A stretch of 30,684 nucleotides of DNA from an uncultured Oscillospiraceae bacterium (GCA_900751035.1 CAADSF010000063.1:1-30684), one strand, 5' to 3'; shown: positions 1 through 7,119, counted from the first letter of the stretch. The notes: generated by a model from the letters alone, not told the origin. A program made the numbers and translations.

Positions 1-213
1 ATGCCGAGAGAGCTGGAAGGATACCGGCCGCAGCTGGAGCTGCTGACGGATATGTTTCCGGGCCGGGCGGCCATCGGGATCACGGAATGCCAGGCAGCGC
101 TGGGCATCGACCGGCGGACGCTGCTGGCCGACCGGCGGTTCCCGGCCCGGCACATCGGGAACAAGTACACGGTGTCGCTCACGGAGCTGGCACGGTGGAT
201 GGTACAGAGATAG
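1..213 (+). CDS. Small helix-turn-helix DNA-binding protein
   Basis: A 70-residue basic protein. Residues about 24-68 (IGITECQAALGIDRRTLL, then NKYTVSLTELARWM) look like the excisionase/MerR-type winged helix: a helix-turn-helix followed by a short hairpin and a helix. Such proteins bind DNA as transcription regulators or excisionases. The ATG is the first base of the window, so an upstream in-frame start cannot be excluded. It is the first of a run of closely spaced genes; the next starts 11 nt downstream. Regulator or recombination directionality factor cannot be decided from sequence. Confidence 0.6.
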   Translation: MPRELEGYRPQLELLTDMFPGRAAIGITECQAALGIDRRTLLADRRFPARHIGNKYTVSLTELARWMVQR

Positions 214-224
214 GAGGCTGACGC

Positions 225-440
225 ATGGCGAAGGTAAAGACCTACACCCTGACGCTGAATGCGCAGGAGCTGCACGATCTGATTGAAGCGGCGCTGGTGT
301 GTGAGTGCCAGGCGGCGCAGATCATAAACGGGCTGAAGCGAAAGGGCCTGGATCTGGACGCGCAGAAGCTCACGACACAAAACGCCCGTCTGGCGCGTCT
401 CGTCAGGCGGATGCAGGAGACGAAGGAGGAAAGAGCATGA
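225..440 (+). CDS. Hypothetical protein, helical
   Basis: A 71-residue protein I do not recognise. It begins with a short strand-like segment (TYTLTLNAQELHDLIEAAL) and continues as an amphipathic, charged helix rich in Lys, Arg and Gln. This resembles many small phage proteins with a strand-helix-helix build. AGGAGG lies about 8 nt upstream of the ATG. Its stop overlaps the ATG of the next gene (ATGA), which supports translation as one operon. Confidence 0.6.
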   Translation: MAKVKTYTLTLNAQELHDLIEAALVCECQAAQIINGLKRKGLDLDAQKLTTQNARLARLVRRMQETKEERA

Positions 441-685
441 GAACGAATCTTGCAGAACGGCTCGGGTATGAGCCGGAGGAAGCGACGGAGGAGCGGCAGC
501 GGCGGATCTGGGAGGCTTACCAGACGCGCAAGGCCATGCGGCGGCTGGCGCGGCTGGGGTGCATCTGGATCTCGGGCGTGGGCTTTGCACTGTGCATCGT
601 CGCAGGCTGCGCCCGCGCGGTGGAGATTGCCGCCGTCCTCGGCGGCGTGTCGATCACGACGTTCTTTACGGGGATCTGCCTGTGA
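437..685 (+). CDS. Small membrane protein, two predicted TM segments
   Basis: An 82-residue protein. The first about 40 residues are charged and helical (EATEERQRRIWEAYQTRK). Residues about 47-80 are hydrophobic (CIWISGVGFALCIVAGCA, then VEIAAVLGGVSITTFFTGI), consistent with two membrane passes and a cytoplasmic N-terminus. I chose ATG 437 because it overlaps the preceding stop as ATGA, sits behind GGAGGAAAG, and avoids a longer frame that would run through the previous gene. Function unknown; too small to assign as a holin. Confidence 0.6.
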   Translation: MRTNLAERLGYEPEEATEERQRRIWEAYQTRKAMRRLARLGCIWISGVGFALCIVAGCARAVEIAAVLGGVSITTFFTGICL

Positions 686-900
686 AGGAGCGCAAGATCA
701 CGGTTGACTTCCGCCCTGACCAGCTGGCGGACGTGATCGAGGCGGTGAACGCCTACGCGGACGATCTCAAGAATGACCGGGCGCTCCTGTGCGAAATGCC
801 GCGCGTCGATCATGAGACGACGAATGAGCTGCTCGCGCAGGAGACACGGCTGCAAAAGCTGGCGTACTGGCTCCTGTGCGTGCAGGACGAAGCGCCATGA
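682..900 (+). CDS. Hypothetical protein, GTG start
   Basis: A 72-residue acidic helical protein (ITVDFRPDQLADVIEAVNAY...) of unknown function. The start is inferred to be GTG 682, which overlaps the previous stop as GTGA; the next upstream ATG in frame lies deep inside the previous gene. The first segment resembles that of the gene at 225 (a strand followed by an xxxLxDxIEA helix), so the two may be distant paralogues, which is only a suggestion. Its stop overlaps the next ATG (ATGA). Confidence 0.55.
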   Translation: MKERKITVDFRPDQLADVIEAVNAYADDLKNDRALLCEMPRVDHETTNELLAQETRLQKLAYWLLCVQDEAP

Positions 901-1145
901 CGGCGCAGATCTACGCGCCGCGCCTGCGGCAGATCCCGCCGCCGTGCGCGAAGGACTGCCCGGGACGCGAGGCCGGATGCAGCGCACGCTGCTGCAGCTG
1001 GACGCTCTATGAGAGCATCCGGAATTACATTTACGACGTCAATCACAAGGATAAAATCAGCCTGGAACCGGACAGAGCCGCCGCCCGGCAGTTTGAGCGG
1101 GCGGCAAATAAGGACAGGAGGGGAAAAAGCTATGCGGCAAAATAG
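897..1145 (+). CDS. Small Cys-rich phage protein
   Basis: An 82-residue protein with five cysteines between residues about 18 and 35 (CAKDCPGREAGCSARCCSW), followed by a charged helix. The CxxxCPxRxxxCxxxC pattern is a common family of small proteins in Firmicutes phages and prophages, probably a zinc-binding or disulfide-stabilised knuckle; its function is not known to me. ATG 897 is chosen for the ATGA overlap with the preceding gene. The 3' end overlaps the next gene by 14 nt. Confidence 0.6.
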   Translation: MTAQIYAPRLRQIPPPCAKDCPGREAGCSARCCSWTLYESIRNYIYDVNHKDKISLEPDRAAARQFERAANKDRRGKSYAAK

Positions 1146-1389
1146 CATCGACTATCCGGGCGAACGTCCCGCGAGGCGCGCGGATATCGTCGAGCAGCCG
1201 GGCTATACCGGCAAGCACTATTTCGTGGTGGATTACGCAGGGCGGCAGCTGACCGTCCACGCAGCGGATGAAACGGCGGCCCTGTTCTGGGCGGCCAAGC
1301 GCTGGGGCTACAGCTTCAAGCGGCCGGAATACCACCAGACGGCCAGCGTGGCCAAGCTCGGCTATCAGCCGGACAGGATGTTCGGATAA
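1132..1389 (+). CDS. Hypothetical protein
   Basis: An 85-residue protein not recognised by family. Residues 24-60 (GKHYFVVDYAGRQLTVHAADETAALFWAAKRWG) read as a two-stranded sheet followed by a helix. GGAGGGG lies about 10 nt upstream of ATG 1132, which fixes this start over a longer frame that would overlap the previous gene. It is followed by an 84-nt spacer with two hairpins, so this may end the first transcriptional block. Confidence 0.55.
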   Translation: MRQNSIDYPGERPARRADIVEQPGYTGKHYFVVDYAGRQLTVHAADETAALFWAAKRWGYSFKRPEYHQTASVAKLGYQPDRMFG

Positions 1390-1394
1390 AAAAT

Positions 1395-1443
1395 GCCCTC
1401 GCCCGGCTGGAACCGGTCGAGGGCGGAGAAGCCTGCGCTTCTC
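1395..1443 (+). terminator. Two adjacent hairpins between gene blocks
   Basis: Two stems stand side by side in the spacer before the PcfK-like gene. The first pairs GCCCTCG (1395-1401) with CGAGGGC (1418-1424), with an inner CCGG/CCGG helix. The second pairs GAGAAGC (1426-1432) with GCTTCTC (1437-1443) around a CTGC loop. Neither is followed by a clear T-run, so termination is only one possibility; an mRNA stability or processing element is another. Confidence 0.4.
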
Positions 1444-1473
1444 TGTGAAAATCAAGTACAAGGAGAGTATAGC

Positions 1474-1827
1474 ATGAAAAATCCATATTTGCAAGAGGTA
1501 ACGGAGATCATCCGCAAGCAGCAGGGGCCGCGCGGCCCGGTGTGGATGTGCGGCGAGCAGCTGCTGGAGATGATCGCGCCGGATGAGGCGGCGGCAAAGC
1601 TGGTGCTGAACGATCTGAAGCACGGCGGCATGAGCCTCAAGGCCTGCGAGGCCGAAATCAGAGCGTTCGCGCAGAAAAACGGCAGCTGCTGCACCGGCCA
1701 GGAGGCGGAAAAGATCATCCGCAAATACTTCGGCCTGCCGGAACAGACGGCCGCGCCGAAGCCGGAGCCTGCCGCGCCTCCTGCACCGGCCGGAAACATC
1801 GTGAATCTGGAGGATTTCTTCGGATGA
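1474..1827 (+). CDS. PcfK-like protein (possible AcrIIA9-family relative)
   Basis: A 117-residue protein directly upstream of a PcfJ-like gene and overlapping it by ATGA. Residues about 50-90 (a LKHGGMSLKACEAEIRAFA helix, a Gly turn, then GQEAEKIIRKYFGL) fit the pattern of PcfK-like proteins, which typically pair with PcfJ in mobile elements and phages. The tail is Pro/Ala-rich and ends in LEDFFG. From memory, the PcfK family overlaps the family described as the Cas9 inhibitor AcrIIA9; this link needs a profile search. AAGGAGAG sits about 8 nt upstream of ATG 1474. The family call rests on context plus a modest motif match. Confidence 0.55.
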   Translation: MKNPYLQEVTEIIRKQQGPRGPVWMCGEQLLEMIAPDEAAAKLVLNDLKHGGMSLKACEAEIRAFAQKNGSCCTGQEAEKIIRKYFGLPEQTAAPKPEPAAPPAPAGNIVNLEDFFG

Positions 1828-3527
1828 GCGAACAGATCGACTATGAGGAGCTGCTGCCGAGGCAGCCGTCCGAGGGTGCGCTGGACTGGTGCATCAAAAC
1901 GAAATTCAAGTCCGAGTACGCGATCTACCGGGATACATATTATCGCGATCCGCTGACTGGCATACGGGAAAACGCAGTCTCCGTGGTCTGCACGGCCTGC
2001 GGCGGCAGTTGGATCGCGGAAAAAGTCAAAGGCGCAGACTGCGGCAAAGGCTGGGCGCCGTTCGGCTTCGTGGAGGGCATCATGCAGATCGGCCCGGAAG
2101 ACAAATTCCGCTGTCCGCAGTGCGGCGCGGAGCTTCGGGCAAAGCACATCGAGCAGCTGTCGAGGGCCGGGATCGACGACAACGTCTATTTCTGCGAGCC
2201 GTGGCAGCTGGGAGAGAAATTCGTCCTGCTAGGCTGGCGAGCGGAGCGGAACATTGGCAAGGACGCGCGGAAAGTTTACCGGATGTGGCCGTATGAGGCG
2301 TATGTATTTGAGCAGAAAAAGGCCGTCCGGCTGACAGGCTATCAGAAATTCATGAGCACGATCCGTTACTTTGACAGCTGGCGGCAGGTGAAGCGATGTG
2401 ACGACAGATGGGGCAAGACGCTGGGTGAAGACTGGTTCCGCAAGCCGGAAGATCTCTCCGGCACGACCATCGAAAATTCGGCTCTGCTCCAATACCTGAA
2501 AGCGGCCGGAGACGAGGCGCGGCCAGTTGCGTATCTGCGCCTATGGCAGAAGCACCGGAACATCGAGAATCTGATCGTGCAGGGCTGCGGGGGCATGGTC
2601 GCAAAGGCGATCACGCGGGATGCGCAGAGGTATGGCTTATATGGCGGGCCCAGCGCGAAGCTGGAATGGATCGACTGGAAACAGAAGCGGCCGGCCCGGA
2701 TGCTGGGCCTCGACAAGCAGGAATTTGCGGTCTGCGTCCGGGAGAAATGGACGCAGGACGATCTTGCGAAATACAAGATGGTGCGGGCGTTTGAGCCGGT
2801 ACGGCTGCCGGAGGACTGGAACCTGATGAAAAATCTGCAGATCTACAATCTGAACAAGTTGTGCAGCGAAAAAGCATTGCTGCCGGACGCCGTGGGCGGA
2901 AAAAGCATGCAGCTCTGGCGCGGCCGGCTGACCGTCATGCGCTGCCTGCGGTATCTGGAACGGCAAAAGTCCGACATCACAACGCTGCTAGACTACTGGA
3001 GTATGGCCCGCCGCGCCGGGCTTGACCTGCGGGATGAGCACGTCCAGCTCCCGAAAAGCCTCAAGCGCGAGCACGACCGGCTCGTGGAGGCGGAGCGGAT
3101 CGCGCGGAATGAGGAAGAAAAGCGCAGGAAGCAGGCCGAGATCGAAAAGCGCCGCCCGGCGTTTGAGAAGGCCGTCGCGCCTCTGGAGGCGTGGGCCTGG
3201 GCTGACGGCGGGATCTGCATCCGGCCGGTGCGCACCGAGGAAGAGCTGATCGACGAGGGCAGTGCCCTTCAACACTGTGTCGGAACCTACGGCGCGACCG
3301 TGGCGCGCGGAGAAAGCTGCATTTTCTTCATCCGCCGCGCGGACGCGCCGGACAAGCCGTGGTTTACCCTGCAGGTGGAACTGAAAACAGTGAAAGAGCT
3401 TCAGAACCACGGCCTGCGGAACTGTGCGCCAACGAAAGAAGTGCAGGAATTTGTGGACAGATGGATTGAACACGTCCGGCGGATGAAACGTGCCGGAGCG
3501 AAAACGAAAAAGGAGGCAGCAGCATGA
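1824..3527 (+). CDS. PcfJ-like protein with zinc ribbon
   Basis: A 567-residue protein. CxxC at residues 56/59 and CxxC at 97/100 suggest an N-terminal zinc ribbon. The middle is mixed alpha/beta, residues about 405-450 form a highly charged helix (EEEKRRKQAEIEKRR), and residues about 473-530 contain LIDEGSALQHCVGTYG, then ESCIFFIRR and PWFTLQVEL. The LxHCVGxYxxxVxxGxxxIFxxR pattern is the signature of the PcfJ C-terminal domain. PcfJ was named from the enterococcal plasmid pCF10 conjugation region, but phage homologues are widespread and their role is unsettled. The ATGA overlap with the PcfK-like gene and with the DUF3102 gene downstream indicates coupled translation. Confidence 0.8.
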   Translation: MSEQIDYEELLPRQPSEGALDWCIKTKFKSEYAIYRDTYYRDPLTGIRENAVSVVCTACGGSWIAEKVKGADCGKGWAPFGFVEGIMQIGPEDKFRCPQCGAELRAKHIEQLSRAGIDDNVYFCEPWQLGEKFVLLGWRAERNIGKDARKVYRMWPYEAYVFEQKKAVRLTGYQKFMSTIRYFDSWRQVKRCDDRWGKTLGEDWFRKPEDLSGTTIENSALLQYLKAAGDEARPVAYLRLWQKHRNIENLIVQGCGGMVAKAITRDAQRYGLYGGPSAKLEWIDWKQKRPARMLGLDKQEFAVCVREKWTQDDLAKYKMVRAFEPVRLPEDWNLMKNLQIYNLNKLCSEKALLPDAVGGKSMQLWRGRLTVMRCLRYLERQKSDITTLLDYWSMARRAGLDLRDEHVQLPKSLKREHDRLVEAERIARNEEEKRRKQAEIEKRRPAFEKAVAPLEAWAWADGGICIRPVRTEEELIDEGSALQHCVGTYGATVARGESCIFFIRRADAPDKPWFTLQVELKTVKELQNHGLRNCAPTKEVQEFVDRWIEHVRRMKRAGAKTKKEAAA

Positions 3528-4567
3528 GTGAACAGAATCTGATGGTATCCCCGGAAAAGCTGGGCGCGGAGATCCGCGAGCTGACCCGGCAGGCAAAGGC
3601 CATGACGCTTTACTATGGAGTCGAGATCGGCCGGCGGCTGGAGGCCGCAAAGAGCATGGTCCCGTATGGCGGCTGGGGCGCGTGGCTGAAGGAAAACACG
3701 GAGTTTTCTCAGGCAACCGCGACCAGATTTATGCGGGTATTCAATGAATATGGCGCGGCGCAGATCGGCATTTTCGGGGCTGTGCCAGAATCGTCAACGT
3801 TGCAAAATCTCAGTATTTCCAATGCTTTGCGGCTTCTGGCCGTGCCGGAAGACGAGCGCGAGGAATTTGCCGAAGCAGTCGATGCAGAGAATCTTTCCGC
3901 CCGGGAACTGGAAAAAGCGATCAAGGAGCGGGACGCCGCCCGGCAGGAGCGCGAAAGCGCCCTGCGGCAGGCAAACAGCGATTCCCTCCGCGCCGAGAAC
4001 GCGAAGAAAGAGGCCGAGGCGGCCTATGAGAAGCTGCGCGGCATGGAGGATGAGCTGACCGCCGCAAAGGATGAGGCCTGCCGCATGGCGGACGAGCTGG
4101 AGGCGCTCAAGAACCGGCCCGTCGAGGTAGCTGTCCAGCGCGACGAGCAGGCGATCCGGGACGCGGAGGCCAAGGTCCGGGCGCAGGCGGAAACGGAGCT
4201 GCGCAAGAAGACCGACGAATGGCGGAAGCAGACCACAAAGACCGAACAGGAGATCGAGCGCGTCCGCAAGGAGGCGGAGAATTTGAAGCAGCAGCTGGCG
4301 GCGGCAAAGGCAATGGCGGAAACCGCCTCTTCGGACGCGGAAAAGAAGCGTCTGACCGGAGAGATCGAGGATCTGCGCAGAAAGCTTGCCATGTCCGACA
4401 AGGACGTGACGGCCGCGCACCTGCATTTCAGCCAGTGGCAGGCGGCATTCAACCAACTGACGCAGGCTGTCAGCCGCATCGAGGACGAGGACAAGGTCGG
4501 AAAGCTCTGCGCAGCCATCCGCGCCCAACTGGCCGCGTGGGGGAAGGCAATGGAGGGCACAGTATGA
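3524..4567 (+). CDS. DUF3102 protein with long coiled coil
   Basis: A 347-residue protein. Residues about 9-75 (GAEIRELTRQAKAM, GVEIGRRLEAAKSMV, WGAWLKENTEFSQATATRFM) match the DUF3102 domain, a KfrA/ParB-like helical putative DNA-binding module frequent in Clostridia phages and plasmids. Residues about 120-290 form a long Glu/Lys/Ala-rich coiled coil, followed by a short globular helix pair. Family knowledge suggests DNA binding and oligomerisation; the target is unknown. ATGA overlaps join it to the PcfJ-like gene before it and the ASCH-like gene after it. GGAGGCAGCAGC lies just upstream of ATG 3524. Confidence 0.75.
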   Translation: MSEQNLMVSPEKLGAEIRELTRQAKAMTLYYGVEIGRRLEAAKSMVPYGGWGAWLKENTEFSQATATRFMRVFNEYGAAQIGIFGAVPESSTLQNLSISNALRLLAVPEDEREEFAEAVDAENLSARELEKAIKERDAARQERESALRQANSDSLRAENAKKEAEAAYEKLRGMEDELTAAKDEACRMADELEALKNRPVEVAVQRDEQAIRDAEAKVRAQAETELRKKTDEWRKQTTKTEQEIERVRKEAENLKQQLAAAKAMAETASSDAEKKRLTGEIEDLRRKLAMSDKDVTAAHLHFSQWQAAFNQLTQAVSRIEDEDKVGKLCAAIRAQLAAWGKAMEGTV

Positions 4568-5049
4568 GTAAAGCTGTTTTGATCAGCCTCCGCCAGAAAT
4601 GGTGCGAGAAGATCATGAGCGGGCAGAAGACAATCGAGGTACGCAAGACGCGCCCGAAGATGGATACGACGTTTAAGTGCTATATCTACAAATGCGGAAA
4701 CGGCAAAGTCATCGGGGAATTTCTGTGCGACGACATTTTTGAAAGGATCGTCAGAGTAGGAACAAGCTGTGAACCGCCGAAATATTGCATCTGCGATTGG
4801 AACATGGACTGCACACCACTTGATACGCTTCTTGCGGATGCCTGCCTGACAAAAGACGAGCTGGAGAAGTATCTGGACGGCGGCGTCGGCTACGGATGGC
4901 ACATCTCCAATCTCAAAATTTACGATCACCCGCGCGATCTGTGGGAGTTTACCGGACTGCGGCAGACAAAATTCGGATTAGCACCTGGGCCAATTACCCG
5001 CCCGCCGCAGAGCTGGCGGTATGTGGAGGAAGAGCTATGGAACGACTGA
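4564..5049 (+). CDS. ASCH-type domain protein
   Basis: A 161-residue protein. The N-terminus VLISLRQKWCEKIMSGQKTIEVRKTRP is the typical opening of phage ASCH-domain proteins: strand, helix with K-I-x-x-G-x-K-T-x-E-x-R. Further on, KCYIYKC, KVIGEFLCDD and YGWHISNLKIYD continue the beta-barrel-like core. ASCH domains are PUA-like folds thought to bind RNA or modified nucleotides, and some hydrolyse modified cytidine. ATG 4564 is set by the ATGA overlap with the DUF3102 gene; a longer frame would run backwards inside it. Substrate unknown. Confidence 0.75.
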   Translation: MSKAVLISLRQKWCEKIMSGQKTIEVRKTRPKMDTTFKCYIYKCGNGKVIGEFLCDDIFERIVRVGTSCEPPKYCICDWNMDCTPLDTLLADACLTKDELEKYLDGGVGYGWHISNLKIYDHPRDLWEFTGLRQTKFGLAPGPITRPPQSWRYVEEELWND

Positions 5050-5636
5050 CAAGACCCAATCTCAACGTAGACAAGGATACCGACCGATTTCTGCACGCCG
5101 CGATCGGCGGCAAGGAAATCGACTGGAAGCAGAGCCGAGACAGCACGCTCAACGTGCTTATCAACGGACCGACAAGCAACGGCTTTTGCAAGGATATCTT
5201 CCGCAAGATGGTTCGTGATCTGTACGGGCGGCTGAAAGCCTACGAGGACACGAATCTAACGCCGGAAGACCTCAATGCACCATTCACATGGCAAACGGTG
5301 CTAAACCAGGCTTCACAGAAGGCGCTGGGCGTGGAGCCTAGCCGCCTCCGCGAGCTTGCAGAGGCCGACAAGGACGGGCGGTGCGTCGTGCTGCCGTGCA
5401 AGGTCGGCGATACAGTGTGGATCGTAGGCGCTGTGAGAAAATTGTATAGCGCAAAAGTTAGGACATTCTTCTGCGGGCATCCGTCCGCAGTGCGCGGAGG
5501 CGATGACGATGGGCATATTCACATGATTCGCACAACAGAGGGCGACATACCGATGAAAGAACTCGGCAAAACCGTTTTTCTCACCCGCGAGGAAGCCGAG
5601 CGGGCGATGGAGGGAAAGAAAAATGGCAAAACGTAA
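5037..5636 (+). CDS. Hypothetical phage protein
   Basis: A 199-residue protein. It has a basic N-terminus, a central KAYEDTNLTPEDL segment of the kind shared by many small Firmicutes phage proteins, then CVVLPCKVGDTVWIV and a C-terminal FLTREEAERAM helix. The VLPCKVGDTVW...VFLTREEAE arrangement is a recurrent phage module of unknown role, probably a small beta-barrel. The start at ATG 5037 (behind GGAGGAAGAG) overlaps the preceding gene by 13 nt, and the 3' end overlaps the next gene by 14 nt. Confidence 0.6.
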   Translation: MERLTRPNLNVDKDTDRFLHAAIGGKEIDWKQSRDSTLNVLINGPTSNGFCKDIFRKMVRDLYGRLKAYEDTNLTPEDLNAPFTWQTVLNQASQKALGVEPSRLRELAEADKDGRCVVLPCKVGDTVWIVGAVRKLYSAKVRTFFCGHPSAVRGGDDDGHIHMIRTTEGDIPMKELGKTVFLTREEAERAMEGKKNGKT

Positions 5637-5814
5637 AAACATGATGGACATGACGCCGGTCTGTGAGCGGTGCGGGAAGGTCGCGCCGGTGGACGAAAAA
5701 CTGTCGACTCCGAACTGGACGGTTTACCGGACAAAGGAGCCGTGCGAATGCGGCGGGAAATATACGGCGCGTGCTTTTTTGGAGGATAAGGAGGCCGACC
5801 GTGCGACTGATTGA
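5623..5814 (+). CDS. Small zinc-ribbon-like protein
   Basis: A 63-residue protein with CxxC (VCERCGK) and CxC (EPCECGGKY) separated by about 24 residues, suggesting a single zinc ribbon. Function not recognised. Its ATG 5623 lies inside the previous gene, behind GGAGGGAAAG, and its stop overlaps the GTG-started gene that follows. One of several Cys-rich mini-proteins in this early block. Confidence 0.55.
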   Translation: MAKRKNMMDMTPVCERCGKVAPVDEKLSTPNWTVYRTKEPCECGGKYTARAFLEDKEADRATD

Positions 5815-6085
5815 TGCGGATGCAATCTACAACAAGGCGGTGGAGAACCACCAAAAAGGCGAAATCGAAGACTGGGAGTTTGACTCGATTATTAACTATC
5901 TGGACGGTGCGCCCACCATTAACACCGTAGAAATCGTGTACTGCAAGGACTGCAAACACAAGGTGCGAACCGACGCAAACGGTATTGTCATCTGCTCTGA
6001 GGAGCACGGCATGTATTGCCCAACCGAGAATGATTTTTGCAGCTACGGGGAATATCAGACAAATACGGGAGGCGTGACCGAATGA
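5801..6085 (+). CDS. Small Cys-rich phage protein (RLIDAD family), GTG start
   Basis: A 94-residue protein beginning RLIDADAIYNKAVENHQ. It continues with IINYLDGAPTINTVEIVYCKDCKHK and ends with further cysteines (ICSEEHGMYCPTENDFC). This RLIDAD...APT...V..CKDCKH arrangement is a very common small-protein family in Firmicutes phages, probably a zinc-binding fold; its role is unknown. GTG 5801 is preferred because it gives the conserved RLIDAD start and follows GGAGGATAAGGAGG; no upstream ATG keeps the family start. It overlaps the preceding and following genes by a few bases. Confidence 0.65.
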   Translation: MRLIDADAIYNKAVENHQKGEIEDWEFDSIINYLDGAPTINTVEIVYCKDCKHKVRTDANGIVICSEEHGMYCPTENDFCSYGEYQTNTGGVTE

Positions 6086-6540
6086 GCGGGCTGCGGTTTG
6101 AATCCATGGCGGATATGCCGCCGAGGATGCGGGAGCTGTATGCAAGGCAGAAGCTCGACCTCTCAGGCGCTGCGGCGCCAGCTCCCCTTCACAAGGGGCG
6201 CCAGGGGAAGGAGAAGTACCGCAACACGCCCACCGAGCGGGATGGGATCCGATTTGACAGCCAGAAGGAAGCCCGCCGGTATGACGAGCTGATGGTCATG
6301 CTCCGGGCCGGGATCATCTCCGATCTGCGGCTCCAACCGCAGTTTACGCTTCAGGAATCTTATGTGACAGAGACCGGCAAGCGGATCCGCGCGATCCGGT
6401 ACACGGCGGACTTCAGCTACAAATTCGGCGGCAAGCTCGTCGTGGAGGACGTGAAGTCCAAGCCGACGCGGACGAAGGAGTACCTGCGCAATAAAAAATT
6501 CATGCGCTCGAAATTCGGAATCGATATACAGGAGATTTAA
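6082..6540 (+). CDS. DUF1064 family, PD-(D/E)XK nuclease-like protein
   Basis: A 152-residue protein. From residue about 46 it matches DUF1064: YRNTPTERDGIRFDSQKEARRY, then ISDLRLQPQFTLQ, YTADFSYKF and LVVEDVKSKPT. The D...EDVK arrangement is the PD-(D/E)XK catalytic pattern, so a Holliday-junction or nicking endonuclease-like activity is plausible but unproven. Residues about 28-43 (SGAAAPAPLHKGRQGK) look foreign: the DNA there is a GC-rich palindrome (see separate repeat). ATG 6082 overlaps the previous stop. Confidence 0.75.
   Translation: MSGLRFESMADMPPRMRELYARQKLDLSGAAAPAPLHKGRQGKEKYRNTPTERDGIRFDSQKEARRYDELMVMLRAGIISDLRLQPQFTLQESYVTETGKRIRAIRYTADFSYKFGGKLVVEDVKSKPTRTKEYLRNKKFMRSKFGIDIQEI
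6161..6213. repeat. Palindromic element inserted in frame in DUF1064 gene
   Basis: CCCCTT (6184-6189) and AAGGGG (6193-6198) pair around CAC, flanked by a near-continuing AGCT...CGCC palindrome and by GGCGCC at 6174 and 6197. The composition (AGCTCCCCTT...AAGGGG) resembles interspersed palindromic repeats I associate with Oscillospiraceae genomes. It lies in the linker before the DUF1064 core, keeps the frame and encodes an Ala/Pro/Gly-rich insertion. Boundaries are approximate. Confidence 0.45.
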
Positions 6541-6542
6541 AA

Positions 6543-6740
6543 ATGCCGGAAGAAAAAAACGAGGGCCGTCCGGGAATGCCGTGCGGCCTGCCGAAAAGCG
6601 GGAACGCCTGCATGAACCGCACAACGGCCTGCTGCCTGAAATGCGGCTGGAATCCGGATGAGCAGGTGCGGCGCAGGGCGCTGCCGCTCGTCAAGGGCGC
6701 GGACGGACTCTATCACAAGGACGTCCGAGCGGAAGCATAG
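6543..6740 (+). CDS. Small Cys-rich protein, zinc-knuckle-like
   Basis: A 65-residue protein with cysteines at residues about 14, 23, 30, 31 and 34 (MPCGLP, NACMN, ACCLKCGWNPDEQVRRRA). The CCLKCGWNP...RR core is a recurrent small-protein signature in Clostridia phages, presumably zinc-binding; role unknown. CAGGAG sits 10 nt upstream of ATG 6543, overlapping the end of the DUF1064 gene. A long gene-free interval follows. Confidence 0.6.
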   Translation: MPEEKNEGRPGMPCGLPKSGNACMNRTTACCLKCGWNPDEQVRRRALPLVKGADGLYHKDVRAEA

Positions 6741-7119
6741 GCAATCAGCCGGGGAACCATATTTTCTTGGACTTATGCCGCAGCCGCTCCGCCATGAGAC
6801 GGCTGCGGAAGGAACCATCTTCGGCTTTGCACCCGGCGCACGGGAAGCTCCCTCAAGCTCTGTGCGCCGGGGATAAAAAGCGCGTGTGGAACGTGCGCGC
6901 GAAGGGAACCGTCAACGTTACCCCACACGGGAGTCTCGCATAGCTCCCGTGCATCGCTTGCCTCCTTTTTATAAGCCGCCTGACGGCAGTCAAGGGCGGC
7001 TCGCCCGGAAATGCGCAGCGTTTGACAAGCGAGCGCGGCGCGCCGGTGCGCAGACGGTGAAAGCCCGTCCTGCCTGCGGGGGCCGGAATACCGGCCCCCA
7101 GACGAAGGAGTGTGAAACT
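6741..7119 (+). other. Gene-free interval packed with stem-loops; candidate structured RNA
   Basis: No credible + strand gene occupies this stretch. Perfect stems are: CCGCAGCCG 6778-6786 with 6800-6808; CCGGCGCAC 6833-6841 with 6862-6870; CGTGTGG 6883-6889 with 6923-6929, extended by AACGT/ACGTT; CACGGGAG 6926-6933 with 6944-6951, competing with the previous stem; GCCGCCTGAC 6975-6984 with 6989-7000 (two-base bulge); GACGG 7053-7057 with 7065-7069; and GGGGGCCGG 7078-7086 with 7091-7099 around AATA. GGAACC occurs at 6753, 6811 and 6905, each 21-25 nt before a strong stem. The last hairpin ends just before the AAGGAG of the next gene. Candidates are a noncoding RNA, a cis-regulatory leader or a replication origin. 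Confidence 0.45.

Noticed and set aside
6886..7119. Upstream in-frame extension of the gene at 7120 (207-residue version)
   Set aside because: The added residues are low-complexity and encoded by hairpins, while ATG 7120 has an AAGGAG at normal distance and directly precedes the zinc-finger-like part.
6741..7119. Group I/II intron or retron in the structured block
   Set aside because: No domain V-like hairpin, no reverse transcriptase or homing endonuclease, and flanking genes are intact on both sides.
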